DNA of 64,000 bases from Dastarcus helophoroides (GCA_028583605.1 CM053335.1:15078053-15142052); one strand, 5' to 3'; numbered from the stretch's first letter, positions 44,130 through 56,288 are shown. Numbers and translations are program-made. Notes: generated by a model not told the origin, from the letters alone.

Positions 44130-47100
44130 AATTCAACCACAAAAAGATCAAAGTTTTAAATTCGATTCCATATTTCATTCAGAAATTTTCAGATTTTCTT
44201 CTAAAGCTACAACTTCTTCGAAGTTATGAACTTTGATGGAAATTTCGACCTTTCAGAAACTTTTTTGAAAAATTTCACTTTTTGAAAAGCTTTTTCTTAA
44301 AAATGTTCGCCTCCGCCATTTCTTCCACATTACATTTTCTGGAAATGTTACTTTTTTTGAAAATATTGATCCATTTTAAATTAAATTAACTTAACTTAAC
44401 TTAAATTAATTTACCTTTTGAAATGTTGACTTTCAATATCCAAAATTTGATACAAAACTTGAAAAATTTTCAATTTTTCGAAAATGAGATTAAAGCAGAG
44501 TTTTCGGCGCGTAAAAAAGGAATGTGAAAACCAAACTGCGCTATGACTATCCGTTTACGAGATACAAGCCTCCAAAATTTCGAAATTTTCAAATTTTTAT
44601 TTAATTGGCCTTTCTTGAAAATTTTGATTTTTTAAAAATTTGGATTTTTCTAAATGTGAACTCTTAGGAAAATTTCACATTTTCGAACATTTTTATTCAA
44701 AAGTTTGCCATTTTTGAAAAATCGATCTTTGAAAATGTTGACTTTCGTTCAAATTTTAAAATTTTGGAAATTTCACCTAAAAATTTCGTTTATTTTTAAA
44801 TGTTTACATTTTCGAAAGTTATTTTCTTTAATTTTGTCCTTTTTTCTTCGAAAGTTTTGACTTTTTTTTGAAAATTTAACCTTTCGTGAAAACTTGTCTT
44901 TTTAAAAATTAGAATTTTTTGATAATTTTGATGTTTTGAAAATTTGAATGTTTTGATAATTTTGTTGTTTTGAAAATTTCGATTTTTTGAAAATTTGAAC
45001 TTGTGAAAATTTAAAATTTTCCAAAATTTGAGCTTAATCAAAAATTGGCCTTTCTTGAAAATTTTGATTTTTTAAAAATTTGGGTTTTTCAAAATATGGA
45101 CTCTTAGTAAAATTTAACATTTTCGAACATTTTTATTCAAAAGTTTGGCATTTTTGAAAAATCGATCTTTGAAAATGTTGACTTTCGCTCAAATTTTGAA
45201 ATTTTGGAAATTTCACCCAAAATTTCGTTTATTTTTAAATGGTTACATTTACGAAAGTTATTTTCTTTAATTTCGTCCTTTTCTTTCTAAAGTTTTGACT
45301 TTTTTTTTGAAAACTTAACCTTTCTTGGAAACTTGTCTTTTTAAAAATTTGGTTTATTTGATAATTTGGATGTTTTGAAAACTTGAACTTGTGAAAATTT
45401 AAAATTTTCCAAATTTCGAGCTTAATCAAAAATTGTTATTCAAAAGTTTGCCGTTTTTGAAAAATCGATCTTTGAAAATATTGACATTCGTTCAAATTTT
45501 GAAATTTTGGAAATTTCACCTAAAAGTTTCGTTTATTTTTAAATGTTTACATTTTCGAAAGTTATTTTCTTTAATTCCGTCCTTTTTTTTCTAAAGTTTT
45601 GACTTTTTTTGATAATTTAGGTGTTTTGATAATTTGGATGTTTTGAAAATTTGGATTTTTTAAAATTTGGATTTTTTGAAAATTTGAACTTATGAAAACT
45701 TAAAATTTTCCAAAATTTGAGCCTAATCAAAATTTTTTATTCCGTATGCCGTTTTTGAAAAACCGATCTTTAAAAATGTTGACTTTCGTTCAAATTTTGA
45801 AATTTGGGAATTTTCACTTAAAAAATTAGTTTTTTAAAAATTAGTTTTTTTAATGTTTATATTTTCAAAAGTTTTTTTTTAATTTCATCTTTTTTTTTTA
45901 AGAATTTTGACTTTGTTTGAAAACTTTACCTTTCTTGAAAACTAGTCTTTCTAAAAATTTGGATTTTTTAAAAATTTGTTTTTTTTTTATGAAAATTTGG
46001 ATTTTTTGAAATTTCGGACTTTTAAGAAAATTCAATGTTTTCGATAACTTGGACTCGGATCAACAATTTTGATTCAAAAGTTTGTTCCTTTTGAAAAATC
46101 GATCTTCTTTGAAAATGTTGACTTTTGTTCAAATTTTGAAATTTGGGAATTTTCACTTGAAAATTAGTTTTTTTTAATGTTTATATTTTCAAAAGTTATT
46201 TTCTTTCATTTCTTCCATTTTTTTTCTAAATTTTTGACTTTTTTAAAAACAACCTTTCTTGAAAACTTGTCTTAAAAAATTTAGATTTTTTAAAAATTTG
46301 GGTTTTTCAAAATAGGGACTCTTAGGAAAATTTATTCAGAAGTTTGTCGTTTTTGAAAAGTCGATCTTCTTCCAAAATGTTGACTTTCGTTGAAATTTTG
46401 AAATTTCAGAGTTTCCACTTAAAAATTTAGTTTTTTTTAAATGTTTACATTTTCAAAAAATATTCTTTTTTAATTTCGTCCTTTACTTCTAAAGTTTGAC
46501 TCTTTTTGAAAACTTAACCTTTCTTGGAAACTTATCTTTTTAAAAATTTGGTTTATTTGATAATTTGGATATTTTAAAAATTTGAACTTGCGAAAATTAA
46601 AATTTTTTGAAATTTTGAGCCTAATCAAATATTTGTATTCAAAAGTTTGCCGTTTTTGAAAAATCGATCTTTGAAAATGTTGGTTTTCGTTGAAATTTTG
46701 AAATTTGGGAGTCCACTCAAAAAATTAGTATTTTTAATTAAATTTTTACATTTTCCAAAGTTATTTTTTTTAATTTCGTCTTTTTTTCTAAAGTTTTGAT
46801 TTTTTTGAAAACTTAACTTTTCTAGAAAATTTGTCTCTTTAAAAATTTGAATTTTTTGAAAATTTGGATTTTTTGAAAGAAATTTAAAATTTTCGAAAGT
46901 TTAAGCTTAATCAAAAATTTTTATTTAAAAATTTACCGATCTTTTTTGAAAATGTTGACTTTCGTTGAAATTTTGAAATTTGGAAATTTCCACTTAAAAT
47001 TTTAATTTTTTTTTAAATGTTTACATTTTCAAAAGTTATTCTTTTTTAATTTCGTCCTTTTTCTTCTAAAGTTTTGGCTCTTTTTAAAAACTTAACCTTT

Positions 47101-47960
47101 CTTGAAAACTAGTCTTTAAAAATTTGGCTTTTTTGAAAATTTGTTTTTGATAATTTGGATTTTTTGAAAACTTGGACTTTTATGAAAATTTAATATTTTT
47201 GATAATTTGGGCTTAATCAAAAATTTTTATTGAAAAGTTTTGTCGTTTTTGAATAGTCGATTTTCTTTGAAAATGTTGACTTTCATTGAAATTTTGAAAT
47301 TTGGGTATTTTCACTTCAAAAATTAGTTTTTTTTTAATGTTTACATTTTCAAAAGTTGTTCATTTTTGATTTCGTCCTTTTTCTTCTAAAGTTTTGGCTC
47401 TTTTTAAAAACTTAACCTTTCTTGAAAACTAGTCTTTTTAAAAATTTGCCTTTTTCGAAAATTTGTTTTTGATAATTTGGATTTTTTGAAATTTTGGACT
47501 TTCATGAAAATTTAATATTTTCGATAATTTGAGCTTAATCAAAAATTTTTATTGAAAGGTTTGTTGTTTTTGAAAAGTCGATCTTCTTTGAAAATGTTGA
47601 CCTTTGTTGAAATTTTGAAATTAGGGAATATTCACTTACAAAATTAGTTTTTTTTAATGTTTACATTTTCAAAAATTATTTTTTTTTAATTTCGTCCTTT
47701 TTCTTCTAAAGTTTTGACTCTTTTTGAAAACCTAACCTTTCTAGTCTATTTTCAAAATAATTCAAAATCCTGAGAAAAACCGGAAATTTAAAAAGAAGAA
47801 ATTTAAAATACTTAAATTTTTATGAAGTCAACATTTTAAAAAAGGTGGATATTTTTAAATATGGCCGAAATGTTGAAAAAGTCAACATTTCATTCACCTG
47901 TCAACTTTTTTCAAAATTTCGTCTTTTTTTAATGCTGACATTTTTATTACTAAATCTCCA
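44130..47960. repeat. Large low-complexity satellite, reversed sense, units of about 250-430 bp
   Basis: The anchor 'gaaaatgttgactttcgtt' with 'aaaaatcgatctt' recurs near 44725, 45165, 45470, 45765, 46105, 46365, 46665, 46940, 47260 and 47590. Other unit parts are 'atttcgtcctttttc', 'aacctttcttgaaaact', 'gaaattttgga'. The same words run on the other strand at 36.2 and 42.0-42.3 kb. The segment 44450-44590 is the inverted partner of the 35.6-36.0 kb words. The minus-strand frames at 44796-45041 and 45235-45429 are artefacts. Confidence 0.85.
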
Positions 47961-49009
47961 CATCTCGAAATGTTGAAAAAGTCAACATTTCAAGAAGTGG
48001 AAATTTGGGAATAACAATGTCAGCATTAAAAAAAAGACCTAAATTTGAAAAAGTTGTAATTTTGAGAACAATTGTTATTACAAAGAAGGCAGCCTTGGAC
48101 ACACAAAAGTCAAAACTGAAAACTAGGAAATGTGCACTGCAGTTCGAACCCACACTAGTGAACAAGTCAGAATATTGGAAATATTTTAAAATAAATGTTG
48201 TCAAACTGATCTACCTTTTAATATTTGTGCGTTGGATGATTGTATCGTGTGGAAACAGATCTAATATTTATTGACACTGAAGTACATTCTAATGTGCTCT
48301 AACGTTAACAGAAGAGGGTAGTTTTAACCTTGGGGTATGTTTGTAATACGTAATGGTGATGCGTGATAGTGCGCGTGATGGTCACGCAAAACCAAAAGTT
48401 TACTCCTTATCCAAAATCGCTCAACGCGCCTAAAGGAATTTCCGCTTGAATAAACTAAATTTTAATTAAATACAAAACTTTCAAAAGGTCCCAAATAAAA
48501 AAAAACTAAATTTTGAAAATACCTTCATTGAAAAAAAATCGAGGAAAACGTGAAATTGTTGAATTAAATAAAAAAATTATACCATTTTCTAACTTATGAA
48601 ATTGAACCTCGATTAACTCAAATATGTCATATATTTAGATATTTCGCAGTAAAACTTCAGGGAAATGTGCCTCGATGAGGCTGAAACGTTATCTGTTACA
48701 CAGTTTAAGCGATGACTTTTTTTAATTACGTTTGCTTAGAATCTCGGTTAAATTGTATGCGGTGGTAATTGAAAACTTAACTTTAATAACGTCAGCTTGC
48801 GCATTTTATTTTCTATTAGGTGATAAAATTTAATTGTTATGGCATTAATGCGGGAAAACAAGTTTAATTAAAACATTTAGCATTCGAATGTAAAAGCTTG
48901 TTGCAGACAGCGACCATATCTGCATACAACCTTTTCCTTTTTCTCTAACAAAAACTCAGTCGGGTCTTCGCCTCTTGTCTATTTATCATCACGCAATGAA
49001 AATCGTTTG
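47961..49009. other. Mostly anonymous DNA
   Basis: The first 100 bp still resemble the satellite ('atgttgaaaaagtcaacattt' words, 47870 and 47974). A plus-strand frame of 89 codons (48005-48274) is lysine-rich with a hydrophobic C-terminal stretch (LIYLLIFVRWMIV). It has no family I know, and it starts inside satellite DNA. Confidence 0.4.
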
Positions 49010-49815
49010 TTTAATAAAATGTTTCCCAAAAACTGTTTAACGAAGTATGTTTCCCTAGAAATGTGTAACGAAATGTATCGTTGAACGAAATGTTTTTTTT
49101 AACTAAATGTTTTCTTTAACGAAATGTTTCGTTTAACGAAATGTTTTGTTTAACGAATTGTTTCGTGTAACAAAATGTTTCGTTTAACGAATTATGTTTC
49201 GTTTAACGAGTTATGTTTCGTTTAACGAAATATGTATCTTTTAACGAGATAGTTCGTTTAACGGCATGTTTCGTTTAGCGACATATTTCGTTTAACGAAA
49301 TGTTTCGTTTAACGAATGTCTCGTTCAGCAAAATGTTTCGTTTAACAATAAATATTTCTTTTAACGAAATGTCTCGTTCAGCAAAATGTTTCGTTTAACG
49401 AAATGTTTTGTTTAACGAATTGTTTCGTGTAACAAAATGTTTCGTTTAACAAAATGTTTCGTTTAACAAAATGTTTCGTTTAACGACTTATGTTTCGTTT
49501 AACGAGTTATGTTTCGTTTAACGAAATATGTATCTTTTAACGAGATAGTTCGTTTAACGGCATGTTTCGTTTAGCGACATATTTCGTTTAACGAATGTTT
49601 AGTTCAGCTAAATGTTTCGTTTAACGAATTGTTTTGTATAACAAAATGTTTCATTTAACGAATTATGTTTCGTTAACGTTCGCTTAACGAAATATATTTC
49701 GTTTAACGAAATTTGATTCGTTTGACGAAATATGTTTTGGTTTAGCGTAACATGTTTCGTTTAACGATTTATACTACGTTAAAAAAATATGTTTCGTTTA
49801 ATGAAGTATTTCATT
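49010..49815. repeat. Minisatellite of about 16 bp (TTTCGTTTAACGAAATG)
   Basis: Some forty copies of TTTCGTTTAACGAAATG and variants. The core TTTCGTT-T-AACGAAA is self-complementary. A longer pattern repeats: the order of variant units from about 49130 (a 'tgttttgtttaacgaattg' unit, then 'gtgtaacaaaatg', 'cttttaacgagatagttcg', 'cggcatgtttcgtttagcg') recurs from about 49400. That is a higher-order unit of roughly 270 bp. Confidence 0.9.
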
Positions 49816-51084
49816 TGAAGTATCTTTGAAAGAATTATTTTCTTTCATTATCATTCTATCAAGAATTTATCTTCAGCACTTTTCCTTGAGTGAATTTAAA
49901 AAGCTACTGTCAATATTTTGATTTGGTTCTAATGTGGGCTCTACGAACAAAAATTATTTTTTATCTTTCGATAACATTTTCGTATCCAATTTTTCGTCAG
50001 TGAATATGAGTCCAAAAGTACAAGAGAAAATATGTTCCCACTTCTATTTTGGAAAATAAATTATTAAAAATGATAACACTTGATAATTTACGAAAAAAGG
50101 GGGTCAATTTTAACAAAGTAGTAATATTTTTTAGATATTAATATGTCTGACCTTTTTGAGTTCGTCGATAGTTTGAAATTATTGAAACGTTTTATTTTCC
50201 AAAAAGGTTAACGAAGATGTGAACGAAGTGAAATGAATTTGACTTCACTTTGAGGCATTTTGGTTCAGTCTTTGATTAAGAATCCTGAGAGCGTGCACCA
50301 GCCCACTGAGAGATCCTTTCATCTTATCTTTTTCCACTAATAACCTCTTTAACCTTATTAAAAATTCATTTCAATACCTAATTAGAGGGGTACTCGTTCA
50401 TTTAATTATTTAAATACCTCATTCGAAAACTCTTCGGTTTGATCTTTTATGATTTATAACCAATTAAAATTGTAAGCATTTCTATTAAGAGCGAAAATTT
50501 AAGGGGAAACATTTAGGTAATATCATTAGGTAATTTAAAGATTACATTCTGCTGCACGTAACAGAAGAATCGAAGTGAAGCGAAATGTAAGAAAACGGAA
50601 GGAGCGCCAGATATCGGAAGTTTCAAATTAATGTCTTCTGTATAATCTCTTCTGGTAGCTAATAAAGAACCTCCTCCGGATAATTTACAATTTCTGTTCG
50701 CATTTTATATTGTGCAAAAGCGATAACTGTATTTTATGACGCTTAATTTCCAGCGGCGGGAAACGTGTTTCTAAAACAACCCACTTCTGGCTTTTTCGAT
50801 GGGCTTTTTAATTAGCCATTTCAATATTTATTTTCTACACTCACCCCGAGCAGAGTTGATGTTTATAAAAGTCGAAATTTACGAAAAAGTCAGTTTGCGA
50901 AGTCGACATTTTGCAAAACGTCGAAATTTTAACGTCGACATTTTTTAATTAACTTAACAAAACATTTTTTTTTTAATTTCGAGCAATTTGAAACACTGAA
51001 AATAATTTGAATTTTTGGGGAATCCGCTAAATTTAAAAATGGAAATTAAAATCTAAATGAAACGCGTACTACTGGGACACACTG
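49816..51084. other. Anonymous DNA with a small GTCGAAATTT patch
   Basis: No gene. At 50865-50955 a few words of the large satellite ('agtcgaaattt', 'aagtcgacatttt', 'aacgtcgaaatttt') recur in isolation, either a seed or a remnant. Confidence 0.45.
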
Positions 51085-51329
51085 TATTATTCAGCGACAC
51101 TATATTTGGTTTTCTTGAATGAAATTTGTTATGACAGAAGATCACACTTAATTTTGATTTTCCACGTCTCTTCCGAAAACGGTATTATACAGAAAGATCA
51201 TTTTATAAATATTACGGTTTTTGAAAGATTTGAGAAATATTGCAGTTATTATTTCAGTCAAGACCAGATTTTTTTTTTGCTCTCTAGGTTACCTCGACTG
51301 GAGGTAATTTTGACAAAAGTTCTCTCTTT

Positions 51330-51540
51330 TGGTGAAACGAACTGGTCTTTGGTTATCTTCAACAATTAAAATACAAATCTTGTCCACTGAAACCAAAAAT
51401 GATTAAAAAACACAACAAAGGTTGCTCTAACGCGTTCCGATAGCCAAACTATCGAGATAGTAGCATAGAGCAACCTTTGTTATGTTTTTAAATTTTTCTT
51501 GGACTTAGGAGACAAGATTTGTGTTTCAGTTTGAAAAGTT
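51330..51540. mobile_element. Foldback repeat copy with damaged centre
   Basis: The left arm 'ggtgaaacgaactggtcttt' ... 'ccactgaaaccaaaaatg' ... 'gttgctctaacgcgttcc' faces the right arm 'agagcaacctttgttatg' ... 'gacaagatttgtgtttcag'. The centre ('gatagccaaactatcgagatagtagcat') keeps a hairpin but lost CTGAAGA. Confidence 0.65.
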
Positions 51541-51975
51541 CTCTTCGAATTTCGATCTTTCACGAATCTTCTAAAAACCGTATTACTCAAAATGGTTATC
51601 TTCTGAATAATTTCGTTTTTGGAAGATGTAAGAAAAATCGCAAATAGGGTATATTTCAGTCAAAATTAAACTTGATCCTCTTGCTCTCTAGATCACCTCG
51701 GCTGAGATTCATTCTGACTGAAGTTTATTCCGGCTGAAGTTTACTCTGAACTTTCATTTTCCAGGGATCTTTCGAAAACGATATTATTCATAAGGGTCAC
51801 TTTTTGAATAATATGGTTTTGGGAAGATGTGAGGAAAATCGTAATTATAGTATTTTTGGTCAAGATTAGATTTGATCCTCTTGCTCTCTAGGTCACCTTG
51901 ATTGAAGTTCATTCTGACTGAAGTTCACTTTGAACTTCCATATTTCAGGCGTCTTCCTGAAACGGTATTATTTAT

Positions 51976-52194
51976 GTAAACTTTAATGATGGATTATTTT
52001 TCGATGCAATAATACACAATTTACTTAACACACGCTTTATTGGTCTCTTCTACATATGCTCTCGATATCTACTCGGCTCATTCTCGACTGTCTTCTTCTC
52101 CTTGCTCCTTCACGTGACTCGAGGTCTTGGGTTTGTATCATATGTGGCACATTTTATGTGGGGAAGACAGTGGCGGATTCCCTAATGTTAACTC
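51976..52194. mobile_element. 219-bp insertion with TTAT target duplication
   Basis: The satellite word 'acggtattatttat' is interrupted after TTAT (51972-51975). A foreign 219-bp stretch follows and then TTAT (52195-52198) and 'aatggtcac' resume the satellite. It contains 'cgctttattggtc' and 'ctcttctacatatgctctcg'. A 4-bp A/T duplication is like that of the gypsy LTRs here, but ends are not TG...CA, so the class is open. Confidence 0.55.
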
Positions 52195-52321
52195 TTATAA
52201 TGGTCACTTTATGAATAATACAGTTTTCGGAAGATGTGTGGAAAATTGCAATTAGAGTATACTTTAGTCAAGATAAGATTTAATTTTCTTGCTCTCTTGA
52301 CTGACGTTTAAGTTAATTCTA

Positions 52322-53590
52322 TCAAGCAACCAAAAAAGTTCGTGCGGTTTTGAAGGTTAAGAAATAGTAACACAAAAAATGGGTTTAACTTAGATTTATT
52401 CTGAAAAATAATCTCCCTTAGCAAGTATTACCTTTTCCCATCCCAAGACCATATATCACATTTTTGTAAAAATCATGCTTTTGAGAATTGAAGAAGTGTA
52501 TCACCTCGTTTTCCCAAAGCTTTCTATTTTTAAATCGCCGATTCCGCATGTGGTTGTCCAAGGATGGTAGTCACTTGGGGCAAGGTTTGGTGAGTACGGA
52601 GGGTGAAGTAGAACTTTCCATTGTGGTCGCGCTATTGTTTCCTGCGTGATTTTTGCTGTGTGTGGTCTTGCATTGTCCTGATGGAAGACAACACCTTTTC
52701 TGTTCGCCAAAGCAGGCTGTTTTTGACTTAAAGCGATCGCAACTCCGTTAAGCTGTGCTGAGTAGATTTCAGCAGCAATGGTTTGTCCACTTGGCAGAAG
52801 CTCATAGTGAACTATACCTACTATAGTCCACCATACACATAACAGAATCTTTTGTTGGTGAATGGTTTGGTTTAGTAGTCAGCGGCAACGGATCTTTACT
52901 GGATATCCAATGATGTGAGCGCTTATTGCTGCAATACATAATACATTTTTCATCACACGTCAACATCCGAACAAAAAACCACATTAAGTTGTGGTGGGAA
53001 AGCAATGATGAACAGATTGTTAAGCGATGTAACTTGTTCGTTTGACTCAATTCATGTGGTACCCATTTGCTTAACTGCCATCGTTTCCCAAGCAGGTGCA
53101 AATGTATGCGAATGGTTTCATCATTCACATTGAATTTTACGGCAAGAGCCTGACATGTCTGAATCCTGCTCGATCGCCAGCTTGATATCGTCCTTGTTGA
53201 TCATTGATGGACTTCCGGAGCGAGGTTCACCTTCCAGATATTCATCTCCAGAGGCAAATTTCTTAAACCACTTCTGACCCGTCCGTTCAGCTACATTACC
53301 TTCCCCAAAAACAACGCATATCTTACGACAAGCTTATGCAGCCTTGGTACCAATTTTGAATTCATAAAGTAAACAAGCACAAATTATTGCATTTGACTCG
53401 GCCATACTCTACTAAAGATTTTGCACTTTAATTTAAAGTAATCTAACTTATCAAATACATTGAATTATACTCCGTGACATAAATTTTAATCTATATTTAA
53501 AATTACCCCACCACTACATCCTATTTACTGAATATAATTTATAAAAGTAGGCAATAAAGAAAAACCGCACGAACTTTATTGGTTGCCTGG
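52322..53590 (-). mobile_element. Mariner transposon, 1.27 kb, with TIRs and TA duplication
   Basis: The left end AGCAACCAAAAAAGTTCGTG and the right end (inverse) AGGCAACCAATAAAGTTCGTG match over about 28 bp, reading into GCGGTTTT. It is flanked by TA at 52320-52321 and 53591-53592. Length is typical of mariner. It is inserted in the ~180-bp satellite. Confidence 0.9.
52480..53405 (-). pseudogene. Mariner transposase, inactivated
   Basis: Start Met at 53405. An N-terminal helix-turn-helix region (FGEGNVAERTGQKWFKKF, EPRSGSPSMI) is followed by WVPHEL, the TCDEKC box (first catalytic Asp), VVFHQDNARPHTA (second Asp), and HPPYSPNLAPSDYH (third Asp). The catalytic Asps are all present. An in-frame TAA near 53335, a stop near 53130 and frameshifts between 52802 and 52710 and after the third Asp break it, leaving open pieces 52802-53128 and 52501-52710. 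The protein would cut and paste the element through its TIRs. Confidence 0.88.
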
Positions 53591-53592
53591 TA

Positions 53593-54534
53593 ATAGAAGT
53601 TTACTTTAAATGTCTATTTGCTACGCATCTTCCAAAAACCAAATTATTTAAAATAATCCCCTTATGAATAATACCGTTTTTGGAAAATGAGAAGAAAATC
53701 GCAATTGGAGTATATTTTAATTAAAACTGGATCGATTCTTTTGCTCTCTAGGTCACCCTAACTAATTAAAGTTCAATGCGAACTTTGATTATTCAGGAAT
53801 CTTCCGAAAACAGTAATATTCATAATGGTCAGCTTATGAATAATACGGTTATAGGAAGATGTGAGGAAAATTGCAATTAGAGTATATTTCAGTCAAGATT
53901 TGATTCGATTTTCTTGCTTTCTTGACCGACGTTGAAGTTAATCCTAATAGAAGTTTTCACTGAATATCGATTTTCTACGCATTTTCCAAAAACTGAATTG
54001 TTCAAAATGATCCTCTTATGAATAATACCGTTTTTGGAATATGTGAGAAAAATCGCAATTGGGGTAAATTTTAGTCAAGATTAGCTGATTCTTTTACTCC
54101 CTGGGTCACCTTACTTGCATCCTAATTGAAGTTAAATCCGAACTTCGATTTTTTGGACATCTTCCGAAGATGGTATTATGTCTAACAGCCACGAATAATA
54201 CGGTTTTCGGAAGATATGAGGAAAATTGCTATTAGAGTATATATCAGTCAAGATTAGATTTGATTTTTTTGCTCTCTAGACTGACGTTGAAGTTAATTCT
54301 AATAGAAGTTTACTCTGAATATCAATTTTCTACGCATCTTCCAAATACTGTATTATTTAAAATGGTCACCTTACGAATAATACCGTTTTTGGAAAATGTG
54401 GGGAAATCGCAATTCAGTGTGTTTTAGTCAAGATTAGATCTAATTCTTTTGCTTTCTAAATCATCCTTACTTCATCCTAATTGAAGTTTAATCTGAAATT
54501 CGATTTTTCGAGCATCTTCCGAACTACTACTCTT
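53593..54534. repeat. Satellite with alternating ~173/182-bp units
   Basis: The word AATAATACCG or AATAATACGG starts near 53667, 53839, 54021, 54194 and 54376, giving intervals of 172, 182, 173 and 182. Units alternate (…CGGTTTTCGGAAGAT… and …CCGTTTTTGGAAAATG…), so the repeat unit is a dimer of about 355 bp. In each unit CTTCCGAAAAC..GTATTATT faces its inverse, making a hairpin of about 26 bp per arm. Confidence 0.88.
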
Positions 54535-54890
54535 AACAATTTAATATTATTATCTATCCTATGATCTAATTCAAAAGCATGTCGGGCCACACTTGACTTC
54601 TCAGCTCTTCCGTACCTCAAATGAGTCAAATGTTCTTTCAGTCGGATTTTAAGAGATCATCTAGTTTGCCCGACTACATGAAATTTGGTAAATACCAGAC
54701 TTATCTGTTTGCTCTACTTTATCCTTTAAACTACCCAAAAGCAAATTTAATTTTCCGTTAAAAGTATAAATAACCCGGAAGTCCTGGTTTCGTAAAATTT
54801 CACCCAAACCCTGCGTGAGCGAGGGTTCAAGTTGAAGTGAGACGAATTTAAAGTTTTTAATTTCATCACCTTGTCTTTATGACCTTTAAA
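54535..54890 (-). pseudogene. Penelope-like element remnant: GIY-YIG endonuclease region
   Basis: On the minus strand one frame encodes LTQGLGEILRNQDFRVIY, then KLNLLLGSLKDK and SGIYQISC. A second frame continues with VVGQTR, a stop, then SLKIRLKEH and GRAEKSSVARHAFELDHRID. KDK...SGIY.I.C, then VGQT.RSLK.R.KEH, then AEKS..A.HA...HRID is the order I know from the linker and C-terminal GIY-YIG domain of Penelope-like reverse transcriptases. The core Tyr, the GQT-R signature and the KEH box are visible. A frameshift (near 54680) and a stop break it. The reverse transcriptase is absent: upstream, the palindromic element starts at 54910. Downstream it runs into satellite. It is a fragment, but the identity is fairly secure. 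Confidence 0.75.
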
Positions 54891-55647
54891 AAAATGCAGC
54901 TAGAGTATACAGGGTGAGTCACTAAGCGAGAATCGGTCTTTGGTAGGCGTATCGTTCAAAATATCGAAAAATGTTTTGAATAAAAGTTGTTCGAGATAAA
55001 GTTATCCACAACCTTAAATTATTGCCAAATATGGCGGCCTTCCGGTTGCACCGGAAATGAACACAACTTTCTTATTTTAAATAGAACACTCTATGTATTT
55101 ATACATTTTTGGATTCCTTGTTAAAAATGAATATGAATTTATTGAGACGACATAGGCCCTTAGTTAAACCGTTTTCGCGTAATTTAATTTTTTTGATTAA
55201 ATTTGACGATTTCGGAGCTTGACGCCATTAACGATATTTTCCAAACGCAATGACTCAGAGTTATGTGGCATACGGTTTTGGATTCAGAAAGAAATGAAGT
55301 ATTTGTTTACGTCTTTGCTGTTGGCAAGATTTCTTAAATTTCTTCACATCCGTCGACTCAATTCTTCAGTTGTTCAAACATGCATAACTTAATTTTTTCA
55401 AATGGAACCACCTATCTTGGATTATCTTATCAGATGCAAAATTAAATTACCTTTTTTTTTGGTACCAGGTATTGCCACCTCCATCCAATAATTTTTGAGA
55501 AATTTAGAATTTTGTAAAAATTTTAACTAATTTCTATTATTGCGTTAGCCCTGGATGTCGCGATTTTGTTTCGTCTCGTTTGTCCGGCAATAACTGACAG
55601 TTTATTGCATTGTTGTCGCGAGGTCTTGATATTAGTACTGAAAGACA

Positions 55648-56184
55648 ATGTTTTCTCAAGAACAATTGGTCGATATGGTTTACGCCTTGGGCAGTGCTGA
55701 CAGAAATCCATTTCTTGCCTCAAGAATTTATGCCCAACGCTTTGCCGATCGGAGACATCCAAATTCGGCGGCATTCGCTAAATTGAGAGAGAGGTTTGAG
55801 CGAACTGGTAGTACGAAATACGAGAAAAAGGAGCTTAGAAAACCAACGAAGCATAAAGAAAACCAAGTTTTAGTAGCGGCTGCTGTTGTCCAAGATCCGC
55901 ACTTAAGAACCAGAAGAATAAGTGTGACATTACAAATAAGCCAAAAATCGGTTTCATGATTGTTGTGTAAAAACAAGTTTCATCCGTATCACACCTAGCT
56001 AGTGCAAAAACTCAATCAAGCTGACTAACAATCGATGCAGTTGTGTGAATGGACGTTACATAATCTGCAGGAACAAAATGACCGTTTCGGATATTGTACT
56101 ATTTACCAACGAATGTACAAACATTTAAGAACCGCTTCGTGGGAAGGAAACGATACACCACGATACTGAAAATCATCATTGGAT
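55648..56184 (+). pseudogene. Truncated transposase, left arm (DUF4817 N-terminus)
   Basis: An open frame of 103 codons (55648-55959) starts MFSQEQLVDMVYALG and contains RIYAQRFADRRHPNSAAF, the helix-turn-helix DUF4817 region, followed by a second HTH-like stretch (RRISVTLQIS). Beyond a TGA, degraded homology to the right-arm copy continues (tttcatccgtatcac, tatttaccaacgaatgtac) to about 56184, where the arm ends. Catalytic core beyond the first Asp is absent. It is the inverse twin of the frame at 57037-57348, differing at a handful of residues. Confidence 0.8.
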
Positions 56185-56288
56185 TTCAGTGTAAAGCATT
56201 AAAGAAAGTAAATAAACAATAAATAAATCGGTAACAGTAAGTTGCAACAAATATTAAGAAGAATACATAAACAATGGTAATAATAACA

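Larger units (their letters stand above)
51085..52321. repeat. Satellite of about 180 bp with internal inverted repeats, left part
   Basis: Diverged units show 'cttccgaaaac', 'gtattattca', 'ggtcac', then the inverse 'gaataatacggttttcggaag', then 'gtcaagatta' and 'ttgctctctaggtcacc'. The foldback copy at 51330-51540 and a 219-bp insertion at 51976-52194 interrupt it. Confidence 0.75.

Noticed and set aside
44796..45429. Minus-strand lysine/phenylalanine-rich frames
   Set aside because: These are chance frames in A/T-rich satellite DNA.
48005..48274. 89-codon frame with a hydrophobic C-terminus, possible membrane protein
   Set aside because: It starts inside satellite sequence, is lysine-rich by composition and has no recognisable family.
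49010..49815. CRISPR-like array
   Set aside because: Units are contiguous with no unique spacers, and the sequence is eukaryotic. It is a minisatellite.
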